From: Mycolicibacterium goodii
GTDB taxonomy: Bacteria > Actinomycetota > Actinomycetes > Mycobacteriales > Mycobacteriaceae
DNA: 64,000 nucleotides
Assembly: GCF_001187505.1 (NCBI RefSeq)
Contig: NZ_CP012150.1
Span: 806,001 to 870,000, forward strand
Reading direction: 5' to 3'
A model generated the notes under the pieces. That model worked only from the letters and a program-made list of their open reading frames with translations. It had not been told where the DNA came from and did not search any database. The translations under genes and the position numbers were made by a program. Positions 1-7,376 of this stretch are shown piece after piece (the stretch's first letter is position 1; the number at the start of each line of letters is the position of its first letter).

Positions 1-2
1 GC

Positions 3-1142
3 GAAGCGGGTCTGGAGGTGGCGGGTGCCGCTGAAGCGTTGCGCTACAACGCCGGACTGTGTCGTCACGTCGGCGGTCACGCGGGCACCCTGTCCGATGA
101 CAACGTTCTGCACGTGGTCAGGCAACCCGTGGGTTTGAGCGCCTTCATCGTGCCGTGGAACTGGCCGGTCCTGCTGTTGCTGCGAGACCTCGCACCGGCA
201 CTGGCCGCGGGTGTCACCGCGGTGGTCAAACCTTCACCGCAGACGCTGCGGGTCACCGAACGCGCGGTACAACTCGGCCACCACGTCGGTCTGCCCACCG
301 ACGCGGTGCGCGTCGTCGCAGGCGATCGCCACGTCGGTGACGCGCTGGTACGGCACTCACTGGTGCGCGCGGTGTCGTTCACCGGGTCTTCGGGGGTGGG
401 GCGGCAGATCATGACCGCCGCTGCAGCCGATTTCACCAGACCCTTGCTTGAGCTGGGCGGCAAGGGCGTGTCGGTGCTGTTCGCCGACGCCGACCTGGAA
501 CGTGCCACCCGGGACATCGTCGCCGCCACCTTCGTCACCGCCGGGCAGATGTGCATGGCGTGCACCCGAATCCTGGTGCACACCAGCGTGTTACATCGCG
601 TGACAGAACAGGTGGTCGATGCGACAGCGGCGCTACGGGTGGGCGATCCGCGGCGTGAGACCACCGACGTGGGTCCGCTGATATCGCCCGCTGCCGCCGA
701 GCGGGTGCTGTCCTACATCGAGCGAGCGCGCCGCGAGGCCACCGTGTTGACCGGCGGCCACGCCGTACACCCCGACGGACTGCCCGGCGGCTTCGTCTCA
801 CCCGCCGTGGTCACCGACGTCGACGTGCGCTCCCCCGTCGTGCAGGACGACGTGTTCGGTCCGTTGCTGACGATCGAACCGTTCGACGACGAGGCCGGGG
901 CGGTCGAACTGGCCAACAGCACGCCGTTCGGCCTGGCGGGGTCGGTGTGGACCGCCGACGTGACCCGCGCGTGGCGGGTGGCCTCGGCGATCGCGGCAGG
1001 CACCGTCTGGGTCAACGGCTACAACCGGTCCTACCCGGAGATGCCCAGCGGCGGATTCAAGGCCTCGGGGTTGGGGCGGACCAGGGGCATCGAAGGTGTC
1101 GAGCAGTTCACCGAGATCAAGAGCGTCCACTTCACCGTGTAG
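3..1142 (+). CDS. aldehyde dehydrogenase, C-terminal part (5' end outside window)
   Basis: NAD(P)-dependent aldehyde dehydrogenase, oxidising an aldehyde to the acid. The reading frame is open to the left edge, so the N-terminus is missing; about 380 residues of a usual ~480 are present. Seen: the general-base block LELGGK, the GQMCMACTR segment whose first Cys is the expected catalytic thiol, and the late PFGLAGSVW and SGGFKASGLGR motifs near the C-terminus. The substrate cannot be told from sequence. It converges with the dehalogenase-like gene 45 bp downstream and is not in an operon with the diol dehydratase genes further right. Confidence 0.9.
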   Translation, partial: EAGLEVAGAAEALRYNAGLCRHVGGHAGTLSDDNVLHVVRQPVGLSAFIVPWNWPVLLLLRDLAPALAAGVTAVVKPSPQTLRVTERAVQLGHHVGLPTDAVRVVAGDRHVGDALVRHSLVRAVSFTGSSGVGRQIMTAAAADFTRPLLELGGKGVSVLFADADLERATRDIVAATFVTAGQMCMACTRILVHTSVLHRVTEQVVDATAALRVGDPRRETTDVGPLISPAAAERVLSYIERARREATVLTGGHAVHPDGLPGGFVSPAVVTDVDVRSPVVQDDVFGPLLTIEPFDDEAGAVELANSTPFGLAGSVWTADVTRAWRVASAIAAGTVWVNGYNRSYPEMPSGGFKASGLGRTRGIEGVEQFTEIKSVHFTV

Positions 1143-1187
1143 CAGGCGGGCCCCGGTCGTGGCGTCACCTCCTGCCGGACATCGCGC

Positions 1188-2096
1188 TCACCTGCCCCTG
1201 AGGAACTCCACGATCGCCGAAGCGAGTTGTTCACCGGCGTCCTCCTGCAGGAAGTGACCGGCGCCGGCGATCACGGGGTGCTCGACGCCGTGTGCGCCGC
1301 GCATCTCCTTCTTGAAGATCGGGGCCATACCACCGGTGATCGGGTCGCCGTCGCTGAACGCCACCAGCATGGGGGTTTCGCTGGCGCGCAATGTTTTCCA
1401 GGCCGATCGGTTGGCCTCGGCCGCCGGATCATCGGGCGAGGTGGGCACCAGACCCGGCATGGCGCGCGGCCCGGCGCAGTAGGAGTCGTCGGGAAACGGT
1501 GCGTCGTAGGCCGCTCGCACGTCGTCGTCGAGCGGGCGGCGACACCCCGACGCGACGAACCGTCCGACGTCGACCTTGGGCGCCTTCTGCATGGCATTGC
1601 GGAACTGCCACCAGATCTCGGGCATCGGGATGTCCCCGGTCGGCAGGCCGGTGTTGGCGACCACGATGTTGGCGAAGCGGTGCGGATGCTCGGCCGCCAG
1701 GCGCAGGCCGATCAGGCCGCCCCAGTCCTGGCCGACGAGGGTCACCTTCTGCAGTTCCAGTGCGTCGAACAGCAGGGCCCGCATCCATTCGACGTGCCGG
1801 GCGTAGGTGTGGTCCTCGACGCGGGTCGGCTTGTCCGACCGGCCGAACCCGACGAGGTCGGGGCAGATGACGCGGTCACCCGCGGCGGCGAGGATCGGGA
1901 TCATCCGGCGGTACAGAAACGACCAAGATGGTTCCCCATGCAACAAAAGCACGGGTTCGGCGTGCGCGGGTCCGTCCTCGACCCAGGCCACCCGCAATTG
2001 ACCGCCTTCCCCGTCGTCGATATCGCAATACCTTGGGCGATAGGCGAATTCGGGAAGGCGGGCGAATCTCTCATCCGGCGTACGCAAGGTCTGCAC
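1188..2096 (-). CDS. dhmA: haloalkane dehalogenase, DhmA/DhlA-type alpha/beta hydrolase
   Basis: A 302-residue alpha/beta hydrolase of the haloalkane dehalogenase subfamily I, hydrolysing carbon-halogen bonds in the cytosol. Seen: the HGEPSWSFLYR oxyanion segment (about 53-63), nucleophile motif GQDWGG with D124 followed by halide-stabilising W125 (same numbering as in DhlA), an acid candidate at D249/D251 and catalytic H281 in GAGHFLQED. M. tuberculosis Rv2296 is a close family member. It is divergent from lpqH across a 134-bp promoter region. Natural substrate unknown; epoxide hydrolases share the fold, but the Trp after the nucleophile favours dehalogenase. Confidence 0.85.
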   Translation of the reverse strand: MQTLRTPDERFARLPEFAYRPRYCDIDDGEGGQLRVAWVEDGPAHAEPVLLLHGEPSWSFLYRRMIPILAAAGDRVICPDLVGFGRSDKPTRVEDHTYARHVEWMRALLFDALELQKVTLVGQDWGGLIGLRLAAEHPHRFANIVVANTGLPTGDIPMPEIWWQFRNAMQKAPKVDVGRFVASGCRRPLDDDVRAAYDAPFPDDSYCAGPRAMPGLVPTSPDDPAAEANRSAWKTLRASETPMLVAFSDGDPITGGMAPIFKKEMRGAHGVEHPVIAGAGHFLQEDAGEQLASAIVEFLRGR

Positions 2097-2230
2097 GCCT
2101 TCGAACCTACGGCGGCGGCTGCGCCAGTTCCGGGATTTCGCGTAATCACATAACGGGACCGCCAGCTAACTCCATACTTTGCAGGACGGCCGGCTTGATC
2201 TTGACCGGCCGCACGACCGTGAGGAGATCA

Positions 2231-2764
2231 ATGGTGAAGCGAGGGTTCCTGGTAGCCGTCGGAAGTGCCGCAGTCGTCATCGCGGGCCTGTCCGGCTGTT
2301 CGTCCGACGACAAGAGCGTTGACGCAAGCGAGGCATCACCCACCGCAAACGCAACCGTCGACTCGACGGCCTCGCCCGGCACCTCGGTGGCCGCGGGCGA
2401 CGCCACGGCCACCACCGGAACGGGCACCGCCCGGGTGGTCATCGACGGCGCCGAACACCCCATCGAGGGGTCAGTCGTGTGCGCCACCGTGGCGGGCAAC
2501 GTGTCGGTGACCGTCGGTCAGGGCACCTCCGCCGTCACCGCGACCCTGTCCGAAGGGGATCAGCCTGCCGTCAGCGCGGTCGCGCTCGGCAACATCGACG
2601 GTGTGAGCCTGGGCTACACGCCCGGTGTGCCCGGCGGCAGCGCCGAGGCCACCAAGGACGGCAACAAGTACACGATCAAGGGCAACGCCACGGGCGCCGA
2701 CACGGCCAACCCGATGGCCGGCGCGGTGACCAAACCGTTCGAACTCGAGATCACCTGCCCCTGA
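2231..2764 (+). CDS. lpqH: 19-kDa lipoprotein antigen LpqH
   Basis: Exported cell-envelope lipoprotein, a TLR2 agonist and glycoprotein in pathogenic mycobacteria; its physiological role is not settled. Start ATG at 2231 follows GAGGAG at 2221. Seen: signal MVKRGFLVAVGS..., lipobox LSGC with the lipidated Cys about residue 23, a Ser/Thr/Ala-rich linker (about 25-75) that is longer than in M. tuberculosis, then the conserved domain with VVIDG, SVVCATVAGNV, GNIDGVSLGYT and a C-terminal EITCP, including the two Cys expected to pair. A longer upstream reading frame in the same phase overlaps dhmA and is not the gene start. A strong hairpin follows the stop. Confidence 0.95.
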   Translation: MVKRGFLVAVGSAAVVIAGLSGCSSDDKSVDASEASPTANATVDSTASPGTSVAAGDATATTGTGTARVVIDGAEHPIEGSVVCATVAGNVSVTVGQGTSAVTATLSEGDQPAVSAVALGNIDGVSLGYTPGVPGGSAEATKDGNKYTIKGNATGADTANPMAGAVTKPFELEITCP

Positions 2765-2781
2765 AAGCGAGTTCCCACAGG

Positions 2782-2808
2782 TGTGGGCCCGGGTTCTCCG
2801 GGCCCACA
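2782..2808 (+). terminator. rho-independent-type hairpin after lpqH
   Basis: Inverted repeat TGTGGGCCCGG / CCGGGCCCACA with a five-base loop, beginning 18 bp after the lpqH stop. There is no U-tract, as is usual in mycobacteria. Confidence 0.75.
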
Positions 2809-2894
2809 TCCATGTCCGGGCGGATCTCGCGCCGCCGACATCCCGTCCTCCCGAGAAACCCTCCGAGAACGACACAGTGTGATGTGCTTGGGCC

Positions 2895-3545
2895 ATGGCC
2901 AAGCGAATTCTGTGTTTCGGTGATTCCCTGACCTGGGGCTGGATCCCCGTCGAAGACGGCGCGCCGACTGAGCGGTTCGCCCCGGACGTGCGTTGGACCG
3001 GCGTACTGGCCCAGCAGCTGGGCCCGGATTTCGAGGTGATCGAAGAGGGACTCAGTGCCCGCACCACCAACATCGACGACCCCACCGATCCGCGGCTCAA
3101 CGGCGCGAGTTACCTGCCGTCGTGCCTGGCGACGCATCTGCCGCTGGATCTGGTCATCATCATGCTGGGCACCAACGACACAAAGGCCTACTTCCGGCGC
3201 GAGCCGCTCGACATCGCGTTGGGCATGTCGGTTCTGGTGACGCAGGTCCTCACCAGCGGTGGCGGCGTCGGCACGCCGTACCCCGCGCCGCAGGTGCTGG
3301 TGGTGTCCCCGCCACCGCTGGCGCCCATGCCGCACCCGTGGTTCCAGCTGATCTTCGCCGGCGGCGAGGAGAAGACCAGTGAGCTCGAGAGCGTGTACCG
3401 CGCGCTCGCGTCGTTTTTGAAGGTGCCGTTCTTCGACGCGGGCTCGGTGATCAGCACCGACGGCGTCGACGGTATCCACTTCACCGAGGCCAACAATCGC
3501 GACCTGGGCGTGGCCCTCGCGGAGAAGGTGCGGACCTTGATGTAA
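2895..3545 (+). CDS. SGNH esterase/acyltransferase (MsAcT-like)
   Basis: A 216-residue SGNH/GDSL hydrolase matching, residue for residue over long stretches as I recall it, the M. smegmatis acyltransferase MsAcT, an octameric enzyme that transfers acyl groups to alcohols even in water. Seen: block I GDSLTWGW with Ser11, block III GTNDTK, and C-terminal D192-x-x-H195 in VDGIHF; length and triad numbering agree exactly. Start ATG 2895 gives MAKRILCFGDS. The PBP gene follows after 10 bp, so co-transcription is likely. The natural substrate is unknown. Confidence 0.93.
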   Translation: MAKRILCFGDSLTWGWIPVEDGAPTERFAPDVRWTGVLAQQLGPDFEVIEEGLSARTTNIDDPTDPRLNGASYLPSCLATHLPLDLVIIMLGTNDTKAYFRREPLDIALGMSVLVTQVLTSGGGVGTPYPAPQVLVVSPPPLAPMPHPWFQLIFAGGEEKTSELESVYRALASFLKVPFFDAGSVISTDGVDGIHFTEANNRDLGVALAEKVRTLM

Positions 3546-3555
3546 GGCTGGAGTC

Positions 3556-5334
3556 ATGCAAATGCGTCCCGCTCTGGCGTGGCTCCTGGTGTTCGGACTG
3601 TTCATATCGGTGGTCGGCTGTTCGTCGTCCCCGGATCCGGCGGACCGGTTCGCGGCGTTCGCCGACGCCGTGGGCCGCAAGGACGCGGCCGCCGCGGCCG
3701 CTCAGACCAGTGATCCGGCGGCCGCCGAGGCGGCGATCACCGCGATGTTCGCCGGCATGGGCGACGCCGCGAACGTCGCGGTGGCCGCCGAACCCGAGGA
3801 CGGCGACGACGCGGGCGCGACGCTGAAGTACACCTGGTCGTGGGGTGAGGGCCGTGACTTCAGCTACGACACCACGGCCGGGGCGGCGAAGTCCGGCGAC
3901 GACTGGTTGATCACCTGGTCCCCCGCCGTGTTGCACCGCGACCTCACTCCGGATCTGAAGTTCCAGTACAGCGAGGACAGCGAGCTGCAGACCCCGGTGC
4001 TCGACCGCACCGGCCAGCCGTTGACGACGTGGCAGACCGTCGGCGTCGTCACGTTGGAGCGCGCGCATCCGGAATCGGCCGCACCGCTCGCCGCGCTGCT
4101 CGCCCCCTTCGACCCCACCACGACCGCCGAATCGGTGACCGCACAACTCGATTCGACCACCGATGACCGGGTGACGGTGATGAAGCTGCGCGAGGACGAT
4201 CTGGGACAGGTGCGCGACCAGCTCGCGCAGATCCCCGGCGTGACGGTGCGCGAACAGGGCGAGTTGCTCACCGCGGACCGGCAGCTGTCCTCGCCGGCGA
4301 TCAGCGGGCTCGGCGACCTGTGGCACCAGCGCATCACCGCGAACGCGGGATGGTCGGTGTATCTGGTGGACTCGGACGGCGCGGCCGCCCAACGGCTCAC
4401 GTCGACCCCGCCGAAGAACACCGAACCGGTACGCACCAGCCTGGATCTGCGGATGCAGCTGCTGGCCCAGCAGGCCGTCGCCAAGGAGACGCGGCCTGCC
4501 GTGGTGGTCGCGATCTCCGGGTCGACCGGCGGCATCCTCGCCGCCGCGCAGAACGCCGCCGCCGATCCGCAAGGCGCGATCGCGTTTTCGGGCCTGTACC
4601 CGCCCGGGTCGACGTTCAAGACCATCACCACCGCTGCCGCCCTGGACGCGGGTCTGGCCACCCCGGACACGCCGGTGGCCTGCCCGGGCCAGCTCACCAT
4701 CGAGAACCGCACCATCCCCAACGACGACAACTTCGACCTGGGCACCGTCCCGCTGTCGTCGGCGTTCTCCCATTCCTGCAACACCAGCATGGCGGCCCTC
4801 GCCGACAAGCTGTCCCCGAATGCGTTGACCGACATGGCGAAGGATTTCGGCATCGGTGTCGACTACGTGGTGCCGGGCCTGACGACCGTGACCGGCCGGG
4901 TGCCCAGCGCCGACACCGCCGCCCAGCGCGTCGAGAACGGCATCGGCCAGGGCACCGTCACGGTCAGCCCGTTCGGTCTCGCGGTCGCCGAGGCCAGCCT
5001 CGCGCACGGATCGACGATCCTGCCGACCTTGGTCGACGGTGAGAAGAGCACGGCCGACACCGCGTCGGTGCCGTTGCCGCCCGACATCACCGACGCGTTG
5101 CGCGCGATGATGCGCGGAACCGTCACCGAGGGCACCGCCACCGCGTTGAGCGACATACCCGACCTGGGCGGCAAGACCGGCACCGCGGAGTTCGGCGACA
5201 ACACGCATTCGCACGGCTGGTTCGCCGGTATCGCCGGTGACATCGCGTTCGCGACGCTGGTGGTCGGCGGGGACTCCTCGGCCCCGGCCGTCGCCATCTC
5301 AGGAGACTTCCTGCGCCCCGCGCTCGCCGGCTGA
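3556..5334 (+). CDS. penicillin-binding lipoprotein (class B PBP, Rv2864c-like)
   Basis: A 592-residue transpeptidase of peptidoglycan synthesis, anchored outside the membrane as a lipoprotein. Domains: signal and lipobox SVVGC (C22), an NTF2-like MecA_N domain (about 28-140), a PBP dimerisation domain, then the transpeptidase with active-site S352-T-F-K355, S407-C-N409 and K540-T-G. Rv2864c of M. tuberculosis has the same architecture. It follows the MsAcT-like gene by 10 bp and overlaps the convergent reactivase gene by 36 bp at its 3' end. A role in septal or carbapenem-sensitive crosslinking is inferred only. Confidence 0.9.
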   Translation: MQMRPALAWLLVFGLFISVVGCSSSPDPADRFAAFADAVGRKDAAAAAAQTSDPAAAEAAITAMFAGMGDAANVAVAAEPEDGDDAGATLKYTWSWGEGRDFSYDTTAGAAKSGDDWLITWSPAVLHRDLTPDLKFQYSEDSELQTPVLDRTGQPLTTWQTVGVVTLERAHPESAAPLAALLAPFDPTTTAESVTAQLDSTTDDRVTVMKLREDDLGQVRDQLAQIPGVTVREQGELLTADRQLSSPAISGLGDLWHQRITANAGWSVYLVDSDGAAAQRLTSTPPKNTEPVRTSLDLRMQLLAQQAVAKETRPAVVVAISGSTGGILAAAQNAAADPQGAIAFSGLYPPGSTFKTITTAAALDAGLATPDTPVACPGQLTIENRTIPNDDNFDLGTVPLSSAFSHSCNTSMAALADKLSPNALTDMAKDFGIGVDYVVPGLTTVTGRVPSADTAAQRVENGIGQGTVTVSPFGLAVAEASLAHGSTILPTLVDGEKSTADTASVPLPPDITDALRAMMRGTVTEGTATALSDIPDLGGKTGTAEFGDNTHSHGWFAGIAGDIAFATLVVGGDSSAPAVAISGDFLRPALAG

Positions 5335-7035
5335 TTCGGCATACAGGTGCACCAGACCTGAGGCGACCGCGAATCGCGGGCCGTGCACGCCGTCGATGTT
5401 GGCCCGCCCCACCACAACACCGACGGTGCGCAGCGACTCCCCGACGGTGCGCAGCAGTTCGTCGTCGAGCGCGCCGCCGCCGGCCAGCAGCAGTGCGGCA
5501 GGCGGTTTCTCGAACGCTTTCATGCAGCGGGCGATGTTGGCCGCCACGGTCTCCTGCTTGATGGCCAGCCGCAGGCTGCGCCATTCCTCGGCCGCCAACC
5601 GGCTGGAGAACGGCACCAGACCCGCGGTGCCCCTGGTGCACAACCGGCCGATGGCCTCGGCCGGGGCCGGCGCGTCGAGGAACAGCCGCCGCCCGTCCTC
5701 CTCGTGTGCGACGTGGGGCCCCTCGACCCGGATGGCCGGGGTGCGCTTGACCCGTTCGGCCAGGGCCCTGGGGATGCCGAGCATCTTCGCGACCGCCACC
5801 GTGATGGTCTCGCCCGCGCCGGCCGCGGTCACCGTGCGCTCCGCACCGACCAGATCGATTGTGCCGCCGCCGATGTCGCACACCACCGAATCGGGCGGCA
5901 GACCGGGCGTGGTGCGTGCGCCGCGGGCGGCGGCCTCGGGTTCGGAGGCGAGGGTGCATGCCGGGCGCCGGGTGAGTTCGCTCAGGGTCGCCGCGGCGTC
6001 CTCGACGTGATCGGCGGCCAGCAGCGCCACCACGGTGCCGCTGGCGTCGGCCACGCCGCGGCGCAGCCACGCGCCGTTGTCGAGGGCCGACAGGTCGGTG
6101 AAAAACGCGTCGTCGACGGCCATCTCGTGGTCGGCGGTCGGCACGGACCGCAGCCGGATCCGTACCACGTTGCCCGGTGGTTCGCGCCGCAGGATCGTAT
6201 GGGCCTGCGCGGGTGGGTACCGCACGGGCTCGCCGTCGCGGCCGAACTCGACGTAGTCGTCGTCGGCCGCGGGCGGTGCGGGTGGCCCGGTGCGTGGGGT
6301 GAGCGCGATGGCCGGGGAATCGGCCAGTTCCCTGGTGAATTCGGCGATGTCGCGGAGGTTCTCGTGGCCGAGTTCGAGTGCGGCGCACACCGCGATCGGA
6401 TCGGCCAGGGCGCGGTAGGCGCGTCCCTCGGCGACCACCTCGAGAGCCACCAGCACATCGGTCGCCAACCCGTCCAGGTCCACCTCGTCGACCACCGGGA
6501 CGTCGATCGGGATGCGGTTGCGGATCAGCACGGCGTCGTCCTGGGCGGCCAGCACCCCGACGACGTCGGCGCCGTTGGCCACCGCGTCGGTGATGGCCGC
6601 CGCGGCGTCCTCGAAGTCGGTGTCTGCGTCCACCGAGACGATGATCGCGCCCGGTGAGTGGTGGTGCGGCAGTTGGGTGAGCGGTACGTGCCGCCCGACG
6701 GCGTAGCCGCTGCCGGCCGGCGTGCTGGCGTCGGGCCGGCGCAGGCTGCGCACCGGTGCGTGCGGTGCGGTCGCGGGGGCGAGCGGCGCGGTCGCGGTGT
6801 CGACGGGGCGGATCGCCGAGAGCACGAGGGCGTCGGCGCGCACCTGCAGGTCGACCTCGAGGCGGCGCAGCAGCGCCGCGGCGCCCTCCAGCGATTCGCG
6901 GGATCCCTTGCGGCCCCGGGTCGGTGCCTGCCCGTGCCCGACGGGGTGCACGGTCGCGTTCTGCACGCGGGCCAGCACGATCTCGGTGGTGTGGTTGCCG
7001 ACGTCGATACCGGCGATCAGGCCGGCGGTGCTCAC
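5299..7035 (-). CDS. ddrA: diol/glycerol dehydratase reactivase large subunit (DdrA/PduG type)
   Basis: Hsp70-like ATPase, about 578 residues, that exchanges damaged cobalamin out of diol or glycerol dehydratase. Seen: the N-terminal phosphate-binding motif GIDVGNHTTEIVLA, a middle swivelling region (about 90-230), second phosphate motif VCDIGGGTIDLVGAE and adenosine-type motif LLAGGGALDDELL. Its start overlaps the stop of the small-subunit gene by 4 bp (ATGA), so it is the last gene of the dehydratase operon. The small reactivase partner (DdrB/PduH) is not seen nearby. At the 3' end it overlaps the PBP gene. Confidence 0.9.
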   Translation of the reverse strand: MSTAGLIAGIDVGNHTTEIVLARVQNATVHPVGHGQAPTRGRKGSRESLEGAAALLRRLEVDLQVRADALVLSAIRPVDTATAPLAPATAPHAPVRSLRRPDASTPAGSGYAVGRHVPLTQLPHHHSPGAIIVSVDADTDFEDAAAAITDAVANGADVVGVLAAQDDAVLIRNRIPIDVPVVDEVDLDGLATDVLVALEVVAEGRAYRALADPIAVCAALELGHENLRDIAEFTRELADSPAIALTPRTGPPAPPAADDDYVEFGRDGEPVRYPPAQAHTILRREPPGNVVRIRLRSVPTADHEMAVDDAFFTDLSALDNGAWLRRGVADASGTVVALLAADHVEDAAATLSELTRRPACTLASEPEAAARGARTTPGLPPDSVVCDIGGGTIDLVGAERTVTAAGAGETITVAVAKMLGIPRALAERVKRTPAIRVEGPHVAHEEDGRRLFLDAPAPAEAIGRLCTRGTAGLVPFSSRLAAEEWRSLRLAIKQETVAANIARCMKAFEKPPAALLLAGGGALDDELLRTVGESLRTVGVVVGRANIDGVHGPRFAVASGLVHLYAESAGERGAQEVS

Positions 7036-7376
7036 CGCAGCAGGCCCCGCCGCGCATAGGCCTCGGCGGCCTGACGCACGAGTTCGGCGCAGCGCGACGC
7101 CCCCCGCGATTCCAGCGTCGCCTGCAACGCGTCGAGGTCCTCGGCGCTCGACCGGTACGGGCGCAGCGCCTCGTACAACCGCATCACGTCCTCGTCGTCG
7201 ATGGTCGCGAGTTCGGCTGCGCGCAGGAAGTTCTCGGCGAGTTGCGGGTTGCCGTTCTCCTCGGCGATCACCGCCTGATGCGCGAGCACCGCAGGATCCA
7301 TCCGCAGATCCGACAGGTCGAGCTTGCCGTCGACGGCGGCCGCCACGGTGTACTTCTCGGTGTAGTCATCGGCCAT
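7032..7376 (-). CDS. pduE: diol/glycerol dehydratase small subunit (PduE/DdrC type)
   Basis: A 114-residue gamma subunit of the adenosylcobalamin-dependent dehydratase. The ATG at 7376 (MADDYTEKY) is chosen over a longer upstream frame because residues before it are Arg-rich and overlap the large gene; the chosen start overlaps the stop of the fused subunit gene by 11 bp. The segment LDLSDLRMDPAVLAHQAVIAEENGNPQLAENFLRA fits the conserved core of this family. The subunit lies around the TIM barrel and is needed for the full enzyme. It is followed with a 4-bp overlap by the reactivase gene. Confidence 0.88.
   Translation of the reverse strand: MADDYTEKYTVAAAVDGKLDLSDLRMDPAVLAHQAVIAEENGNPQLAENFLRAAELATIDDEDVMRLYEALRPYRSSAEDLDALQATLESRGASRCAELVRQAAEAYARRGLLR

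Noticed and set aside
1928..2230. N-terminal extension of LpqH
   Set aside because: Overlaps the divergent dhmA gene; the ATG at 2231 has a ribosome site and begins the known signal peptide.
3481..5214. 577-residue minus-strand ORF opposite the PBP gene
   Set aside because: Arg/Gly/His-rich shadow of a high-GC gene; no motif, while the plus strand has complete PBP motifs.
5123..7057. 644-residue minus-strand ORF over the reactivase
   Set aside because: Out-of-phase Arg-rich translation; the neighbouring phase has the Hsp70-like motifs.
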